From the NCBI GenBank assembly GCA_001972305.1, contig BDDD01001955.1, forward strand, positions 148,055 to 212,054: 64,000 bases of DNA, in the 5' to 3' direction. Both the position numbers and the translations under genes were made by a program. The notes under the pieces were generated by a model. That model had not been told where the DNA came from. It saw nothing but the letters and a program-made list of their open reading frames with translations, and did no database searches. How positions within the stretch are numbered: position 1 is the first letter of the stretch; the number at the start of each line of letters is the position of its first letter. This document shows positions 57,340-64,000 of the stretch, one piece after another. This DNA is from Cephalotus follicularis. Lineage: Eukaryota > Streptophyta > Magnoliopsida > Oxalidales > Cephalotaceae.

Positions 57340-59823
57340 TGTTAGATAGGGGTGTCTCTGCATGCCACGAGGTGTGGTTGTACGCATATGTATCGACACT
57401 CTTTATGTAAACATTCTTAATTCCATTATTGTTTTATGTGCATATTTTATTAAAGATGGCATTTTGTTATATGTATTATCCCAAACCATAATACTGGATC
57501 AATTAATCATCATGTTAATGGAATACACATATAACGCCCAGTCGAAAAATGGTTGGATCTCATACCTAGGGAGGCTATGAGAATGAGATCCTTACTCCCT
57601 TCTGACAAAACATTCCAAGTCATAGGTTCACTTTCTTTGGGCAATTGATGAACCATAAAGACTTGCCGTGTTATGCTTGCTCTGGATGTCAGGGAGGTTG
57701 GATCATCTCATTACCATTTGGGTTTACCCTAAAGATGATGTGGGGTGCGAGCACGGAGGCATGACACAGAACCGACCCACCATAGGATGCCTATTTCGAA
57801 TGCTCGTACCTTTGTCAATAGGACTCCTATAGTCTCGGTAGTGTTTAGTCGTAGGAGACTAGTCGATCATATGTGATTTACGTTGTATCCTTAGACCTGA
57901 ACGGCTGGCATACATTGGGTAGCAACTGCATGGATTTGGTTTCCGCCTTCCCCAGTACTAGCCACGTGGTGGAAAAAGGGTTGTCTCCTGGCCTTGTGGG
58001 AGCTACATTGAGATGCATGTGCAAGTGCGCGATATGGGATCGTCACACCCTTACTGAGGGGTGACTAGCTCTATAGCATTTATGTTTGTTGAGACTTAAA
58101 TCCTTGCCAGGTGTAGGCAGATTGGAATAAGGGGTTCCTGGGATGTCTGCCAATAGTCTCAGTGCGACATGAATTTTATAGCTATCACGGTTTTACCTGG
58201 GGTGACATTAATCCAAACCCTAGTCCCCGGTCAGAGCCAAGGATGACGAGGGATACATGACACAGACACCAATGACTGTGAGGAGAGTACATGTTATCTA
58301 GCAAACGTATGATAGATGTGGTACTATGGTCCCCAGAACCGGGGTGGTGATTGGATATCACACCGGGGCCATTTAGATAGTTGAAAAACTATTGGGGTGG
58401 TCGTACCATAAATTTGTGATGTTCTGGGAAATATATCATTGTATCAAAATCCAACCTGACTTTCGGGTCCCTCCTGGTTGTGGAATCAATTGACGTGTGA
58501 AGAGCACATGTCATTTAGTGAGAGGATGACATCAAGAGGATGTTACTTGGTTAGTGAACATTTATTTTGCTAAACCTTATTATTTCATTTGATATAAGTT
58601 CAAGCTGCACCATAAATAAAATGTTACAGGCTAAGGGGTAATTTTGTCATTTATGAATTATTGTGTAATTCATGGAGAGAGAGAGAGCATTTGGGCCAAA
58701 ACCTATACCTCGGTATGGCTAGGGTTTGGGGTGCCTAAATGTAGTTGTTAATCATGTTAAAGTAACTAAATTAGTTACTTGGAGGTTAGAATGGAACTAG
58801 CATGTCATAGTTGATTTTTCAACTTAGTTAGTTTCTAAATAGCATGTGTTGTATATAACTTGGCTATTAATCCTCCACATGGCTGGCCCTCTTTGCTTGG
58901 TTGAAAGTGAATGTATGTTGTCAACTTGTCATTGGTTGAAAGGACAGAGAGCATGAGATATTTATATGTTACTTGGAGCGCAAGGCATTACAAGGCTTTT
59001 TAAGATAAGTAACTTTGTCTTATTCTCTTAACTTCTCAACTCCACTCATTCTCTTCTCTCTCAACTTCGGCCTTATCTCTCTTTTTTCTTTCTTCTTCTC
59101 CATTCTCACAGTTGCTTTAAGCTTCCATTAATGGAGATGAGAGCTCCAAAGCCCAAGAAGAAAGAAGCAAAAAGAACTCTCCTCTCACCCTCCATTACTC
59201 TTATTAGGTGGAGTTTCTCATTTGAACTCTTCCTACTTTAAGTATAGTTTTTAGGTTTTAGTTTTAGCCTAAACACCTTACCAAAAGTCTCTTGCCATCT
59301 CTTTGGAAGCATATTTTGTGAAGGAGGAAAGCTTGGAAATCAACTTGGATCATCACACAAACTTGGAGTGAAGGAGTAAAGAACAATTGGAATATTTTCT
59401 ATCATTTCCTTGATTCCTTTTAAAAGTGGTGTGTGAGTTGGTTGCAATGGTTTTTCCGAGCCATTGCCCTTATTCTTGAAGCCTTGATTTGCAGGTTTTA
59501 TGTGTCTATAAAACCTTAGGGTAGGGTTTCGGGGTTTGGATATAATGGTGAATCAATTAGGGTGTGTGTGCCATCCTAATTGAGAATTGGTATGTGACCA
59601 ATTTTAGGGATAGGGTTCCCTTCATAAATCCGAAGCATGAATGCTTTGTAACCTGCCAAGGGTTCATTTAAATGTCCAATTAGAGATCCTAGGATGCAAT
59701 TGGGACATTTGTGAACATAGGTTATGGGTGGTTCCTTCACCGGAATAAAAAATTTCTAAATTAGTCACCCAAAACCCTAATATGCACGAATGATTTTCTT
59801 CCGCTGCTTTCCCAATTCCAACA
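57340..59823 (+). repeat. C1 5' LTR
   Basis: It starts TGTTAGATAGGGG and ends CCCAATTCCAACA just before the primer-binding site. Blocks match solo LTR S2, which is about 650 bp shorter. No gene is present. Confidence 0.92.
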
Positions 59824-59825
59824 AG

Positions 59826-59837
59826 TGGTATCAGAGC
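59826..59837 (+). other. C1 primer-binding site (initiator tRNA-Met)
   Basis: TGGTATCAGAGC lies two bases after the LTR end. Confidence 0.94.
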
Positions 59838-61323
59838 GACTAATTGGCATTTATTGGACCTTAATTTGATGTTTAGTGGATTGGTTTGATTTGTGTTTAC
59901 AGAAGCCTAAATTTTCATGCCCAAACCCTAAATGGTGAAGTTGACAAAATGAGATGAAATGGAATGTTATGTTCTAATTCATTTTTTGTCAATGGATAGA
60001 ACTTTGGTAAATGCCTATTTACATGGATTGTTTGATGATCCAAAGGTTAATACGTTGGATGTTGATGATACAATGGGAATTCCAACATCCCTACGTACTA
60101 TTTAGGATCTCAAATGGACCTCGAGAAGTTCTTTCTAATAGTGTAATATTTATTCAAGAGGAATAATAAATATTAGTTTATTCTAATATAAAATTGCATA
60201 TTTTTCACTTAATTAAATCAATGTTGGGGATTAATCTATGAATGTAGTGTTGAACTACATATAGGGTGGCTAGATATTAATTTATTTAGTGGGAGTGAAA
60301 TTCCCTATTGGATGGTAGATAAATCGGCAATCCATTGAACATTAAATTCTTACGTGTTTATTCATTAAATATATTGTGTTATATTTTTTGAATTTATTAT
60401 GAATGATGGTAGGCTTGGCACTAGACCTAGATGTTATGGTTTCTTTTATGTATGCATGGTACAATATTGGAATAAAGTAGATGTTAAATGATATCACATA
60501 GGAGACCCGGTGGTCACGTTTGGCTCAAGTGATCACAATAATAGTTAAAGTCCCAAGTCAGACCATTTTCTAGGTTGCATGAGATGGATGATTTTACATT
60601 TTATCCAAACACGTCAAAACATGCTAAGCCGTACAAATAGGATTGGAAAATAATTAAATTTATCTAATAATGGCTTTTGGTAAAACCTAAAATGTGAGAC
60701 CTAAATTCCTCCAAACTTGTTAAAATAATAAGTCTATAAGAGGTGGGGCACAGTCGGTGTCCTATCGTTGGCCTTCCACAATCATCGTTGAATGGTGTGG
60801 GTATATTGAGGATAGCACAGCCCACCGCTGAGGTCCTCCATATAACCATTTCTATTAAATTTCTGTGTGAGGTGCACTGGAAGGAAATGAAGCTCCCTTG
60901 TGGGTATCAAAAGGGGTTCATTTATTTGATGTTTGTGGGTCTGACTTATACCTGGATCGTATGGTTATTGTCATGCCCACCGCTGAGACCATAAGGGCCT
61001 GGCAGGCCGAATCTTGTATCGGATCTTACATGAAGGGCAAGAGGTCCTAAATTTAAATTGATACTCGTGTCTACCTATCTAGTTATTGTGGTTTGTCATG
61101 CCCACCGCTGAGGTCACAATAGTTGTGATATAGATTCCGATCCCCACTAGGAAGCAAGGGGCTTCCCGAATTCTACATGGAGGTGTGGGATATGATTTGA
61201 ATAGTGGAAGCAGGCATATTTCTAAAAACTAAGAATTATGGTAATAACTAATAATGGAACGATTTGCTAATTTTACTCTCTTGTTTCCTCTTTATAGGTT
61301 GCTATATTATATATTCTGCAATT
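59838..61323 (+). other. C1 untranslated leader
   Basis: About 1.5 kb between primer site and gag start with no open frame of note. Its second half has a threefold repeat around GCCCACCGCTGAG, each forming a hairpin (60808-61120), and resembles 52540-53606. Confidence 0.8.
60808..61120 (+). ncRNA. Three stem-loops with common loop in C1 leader
   Basis: Stems are GAGGA/TCCTC (60808-60812 with 60834-60838), TATGGT/ACCATA (60960-60965 with 60988-60993) and ATTGTG/CACAAT (61085-61090 with 61115-61120). Loops share GCCCACCGCTGAG. Unrelated but complementary stems around one loop point to RNA structure; a role in packaging, dimerisation or translation is possible but unknown. Confidence 0.7.
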
Positions 61324-62165
61324 ATGTCTGTAAGCATCTCAATAGCACGAATACTTGAAACAAATAAGCTAGAGGGTCCAAACTTTTTGGATTGGCAGCG
61401 CAATCTGAGCCTTGTACTCACGAGCATGAAAATGGCTCATGTGATGACTGATACAACCCAGGTTTTGGGAGCTAACTCAACCGAAGAGCATAAGGCCAAA
61501 GTGGCCAAATGGTTAGACGAGGATAAGCAGGCTCGATGCTTAGCAATTGCGGGTATGGTCCTGGAATCGTAACGTTATCATGAAAAGCATGAGACTCTTG
61601 GCGCCATACTTCTGAGACTGCAGGAGTTATATGGTGCTAGAACTAGAACCCAGCGGTTAAACTTATCCCGTCAACTCTTTTGGTTGAAATTTCCTGAGGG
61701 TGCATCAGTTCATGCTCATGGGCTGAAGATAATTGATCTCATTGAGCAGTAGCTCAGTTGGATCTAATCATGGATGACGGTTATTACATTGACCTGATGT
61801 TATCGTCCATCCCTCGGTCATTCTCCCAATTCATCACAAATTTCCACATGAACAAGGTGGAGTGTACTCTAACTGAACTTGTGGAAATGCTTTGAACAGC
61901 CGAAGCTGACGTGGACCATGGGAAGTCCTAGTCGAATGTTATGATGCTTCCATCTTCTACTGCCTGCACAAACCCCAAAAGGGGCGGATCTTCAAGATCC
62001 AAGTCCAAGGGTAAGGGCAAGAGGCCCATGAAGAAAGGGAAGAAACCATTGAGAGCAGTGTACGAGGAAGAGATCCAAAACAAGATCCGACAGCTTTCTG
62101 ATGAGAAGGCCTGGTATTACTGTGATAAGCAGGGTCACTGGAGATCAAAGTGTCCCGAACTCTGA
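61324..62165 (+). pseudogene. C1 gag (broken)
   Basis: ATG 61324 begins MSVSISIARILETNKLEGP, followed by NFLDWQRNLSLVLTSMKMAHV, the conserved start of many plant copia gags. A TAA at 61570-61572 breaks the frame; further gag follows in frame (LRLQELYGARTRTQRLNL, WLKFPEGASVHAHGLKI), then stops near 61750 and 61893. The Lys/Gly/Ser-rich tail leads to the zinc knuckle near 62110-62160: WYYCDKQGHWRSKC, where the first Cys of CX2CX4HX4C is Trp. The stop at 62163-62165 ends gag. Confidence 0.9.
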
Positions 62166-63582
62166 AAGACCAGTGCTAGAGGTGCCTCTTCTTCAGGTAC
62201 CTTTATGATTAAATCATTTCTAGCTTGTAATGTCAGTTCAACTTGGGTAGTTGACTCTAGTTGTGGGACTAACATCTGAAACTCTATGCAGGGGCTAAGA
62301 GGAGCCAGATGCTCGGTGCAGCTGAAGCATTGGACTTACGCCTAGGTGAGGGGTCGCGAATTCACACCAGCTATATGGGCATTTTTGAGTTATGTTTTGT
62401 TAATGGGCATGTATTAAAAATCGATCCTTGTTACTTTGTAAAGAACCCTGTAAGGAATGTTGTTTCACTTTCCTATTTGTATAAGATTGGTTGGATGATA
62501 ACCTTTACTGCATATGGTTGCAGTCTTATACATAACAACGTTCTTATATGTGAAGGGCACATAGATAACAGGATACATGTTTTAAATACAAATGAACAAA
62601 TTTCATTAACAATGCAACAAGGGACTAATAAAAGACAAAGAGAGATCATTGATGTAAACTCTTCATATATATGGCATTGTAGATTAGGTCATCCTAGCGT
62701 GGCTATATTTACACGGTTGGTTAAGGATGGCCTTTTAGACATCAAGGACGTGGAGTCCTTTCCACCCTGTGAGCCATGTTTGATTGGCAAGATGACCAAA
62801 TCTCCCTTCTCTGGGGTGGGAGAAAGGGCCGTGGACATACTGGAACTTTTTGACAGAGACGTTTGTGGTCCAATGTTGGTCAATGCATCTGGAGGTTATT
62901 CCTACTTCATAACATTTACTGATGATTTGTCACGGTATGGGTATGTGTTTCTGATGAGACAGATGCTGAATCTTTTAAAAGATTTAAAGAATTCAGACAA
63001 GAAGTAGAGAAACAGACGGGGAAGCCCCTCAAAATTCTTTGGAGTGATCGAGGGGGCGAGTACCTATCTACTGAATTCCTGGGTTATCCAAGGAAAAACA
63101 GAATTCTCTCTCAGTGAACACCTCTCGGAAAACCACATAATAATGGTGTATCCGAACAGAGGAATCGGACATTGATGAATATGGTCCGGTCCATGATGTA
63201 TGTTGCTGATCTTCCAATCTCTATTTGGTGTTATACAGTATAGACGGCAGCGCACATCCTAAACCGGATTCCTTCGAAATCCGTCCCCTTCACACCTTTC
63301 GAGGTATATAAAGGGAAGAAACCCAGTCTAAGCCATTTGAGGGTTTGGGGCTATCCAGCTTATGTCAGAAGGAAGGAACCTTCTAAGGTGGAGGCGGGAG
63401 GGGATCGCTGCTGGTTTGTGGGGTATCCTAAAGAGTCAAGAGGACACTATTTTTACCGTCCCAGCGAACGAATGGTTTTTGTTTCATGGAATGCTACATT
63501 CCTAGAGAAGGAATACCTACTTGTAGGGAGCAGTGAGAGCATGGTGGAACTAAGAGAGTTACCACCTGGTGAAAACCCATAG
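62166..63582 (+). pseudogene. C1 protease and integrase (broken)
   Basis: The protease active site appears as VVDSSCGT near 62250, where copia proteins usually have DSG or DTG followed by a small residue; a TGA follows at once. Another frame from 62309 carries the GAG-pre-integrase zinc region (WHCRLGHPS ... CEPCLIGK, His and Cys pairs intact) and the integrase core start (DVCGPM, YFITFTDDLSRYGYVFL). A frameshift near 62960 is followed by LWSDRGGEY and NNGVSEQRNRTL, so the three catalytic acids are present. Two stops follow, and the C-terminal region HLRVWGYPAYVRR to 63582 is open. Confidence 0.9.
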
Positions 63583-64000
63583 GACGATGAGGAATTAGAG
63601 GTGGCACCCTCTAGAGACACAGTTGGGGAAGGATACCAACCTAAGATGGCATCTCAGTTAGGCGCTTCTGAAGTGATGAGATTAGGCAGGGTTTCGATAG
63701 CTCCAGAGAGATATGGTTTTCTCGTGGAAGGGACTGATGAACCCAATGATATAGATGATAAGCAGTGAAGAGCACTGATTCCAGGGCATGGTTAGAGGCC
63801 ATGAAATCCGAGATGGACTCCAGGTATGCCAACCAAATATGGAACTTGGTAGATGCACCCGAAAGGGTAAACCCTTTTGGTTGCAAATGGATCTTCAAGA
63901 GAAAGATCGGCGTTGATGGTAAGATAAAGACTTATAAAGCGCGATTGGTCACGAAAGGGTATAGGAAATGACATGGGATCGACTATACCGAAACTTTCTC
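63583..64000 (+). pseudogene. C1 reverse transcriptase, N-terminal part (cut by window end)
   Basis: After a linker with stops, a frameshift near 63770 leads to SRAWLEAMKSEMDS and NQIWNLVD, then GCKWIFKRKIGVDG and KARLVTKGY, the conserved start of copia RT. A TGA near 63971 interrupts it; HGIDYTETF follows in frame. The catalytic YxDD is outside the window. Confidence 0.92.

Larger units (their letters stand above)
57340..64000 (+). mobile_element. C1: Ty1/copia element, decayed, running off the window
   Basis: Order: LTR, primer-binding site, long leader, gag, protease, integrase, then RT. Integrase before RT defines Ty1/copia. The LTR of about 2.5 kb and leader of about 1.5 kb recall long-LTR copia groups such as Angela/BARE, but I do not assign a clade. 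Stops and frameshifts make it inactive. The right end and TSD are outside the window. Confidence 0.93.

Noticed and set aside
1-64000. tRNA, rRNA or host protein genes
   Set aside because: I found no cloverleaf, rRNA segment or non-element coding region; every recognisable protein segment belongs to a retrotransposon.

Overview
This window is plant nuclear DNA made almost entirely of nested, decayed LTR retrotransposons, and I see no host protein gene, tRNA or rRNA gene. The evidence is: Ty3/gypsy chromovirus polyproteins (protease, reverse transcriptase, RNase H, integrase, C-terminal chromodomain), a Ty1/copia element, primer-binding sites matching the 3' end of plant initiator tRNA-Met (TGGTATCAGAGC), LTRs of about 2 to 3.3 kb, solo LTRs and 5-bp target-site duplications (TSDs). 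This is typical of pericentromeric heterochromatin of a flowering plant; I cannot name the species. An 807-base assembly gap lies at 18955-19761.

Layout, using my own labels. G1 (gypsy, +, about 1-11145) is split by minus-strand solo LTR S1 (1089-4418). G2 (gypsy, +, 11186-52419) is the large host element, interrupted three times: by G4 (gypsy, -, 16237-31123, TSD CATTG), by the solo copia LTR S2 (32436-34270) and by G5 (gypsy, -, 37287-51889, TSD CTATG). G4's left LTR contains G3 (gypsy, +, 16293 to about 23283, which holds the gap). G5's 5' LTR contains solo LTR S3 (45714-49632), which itself contains a further minus-strand LTR, S4 (46105-48148). Right of G2 lie a copia leader fragment (52420-53606) and an unclassified LTR-like segment (53607-57339). 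That segment is split by solo LTR S5 (54154-56610) and cut on the right by copia element C1 (57340 to beyond 64000).

All coding regions are pseudogenes with stop codons, frameshifts or lost catalytic residues. In each gypsy element they once worked as one unit: gag forms the particle, pol copies and integrates the RNA, the chromodomain probably guides insertion to heterochromatin, and the LTRs supply promoter and terminator. G4 has near-identical LTR copies and is among the youngest; G2 is the oldest layer of its stack.

The most unusual signal is non-coding. LTRs of at least two unlike lineages carry arrays of a near-palindrome with a GTCGAC core, repeated at an almost exact 21-bp register (two DNA turns) with unrelated spacer sequence. 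The flanks of the palindrome differ between LTRs (CAGTCGACTG, AAGCGTCGAC, GACGTCGACGTC) but are fairly uniform within one LTR, and nested guest and host LTRs of different lineages carry the same or similar variants. Two further candidates are sets of stem-loops with a shared loop and co-varying stems: three in the copia leader, present in two diverged copies, and six in solo LTR S1.
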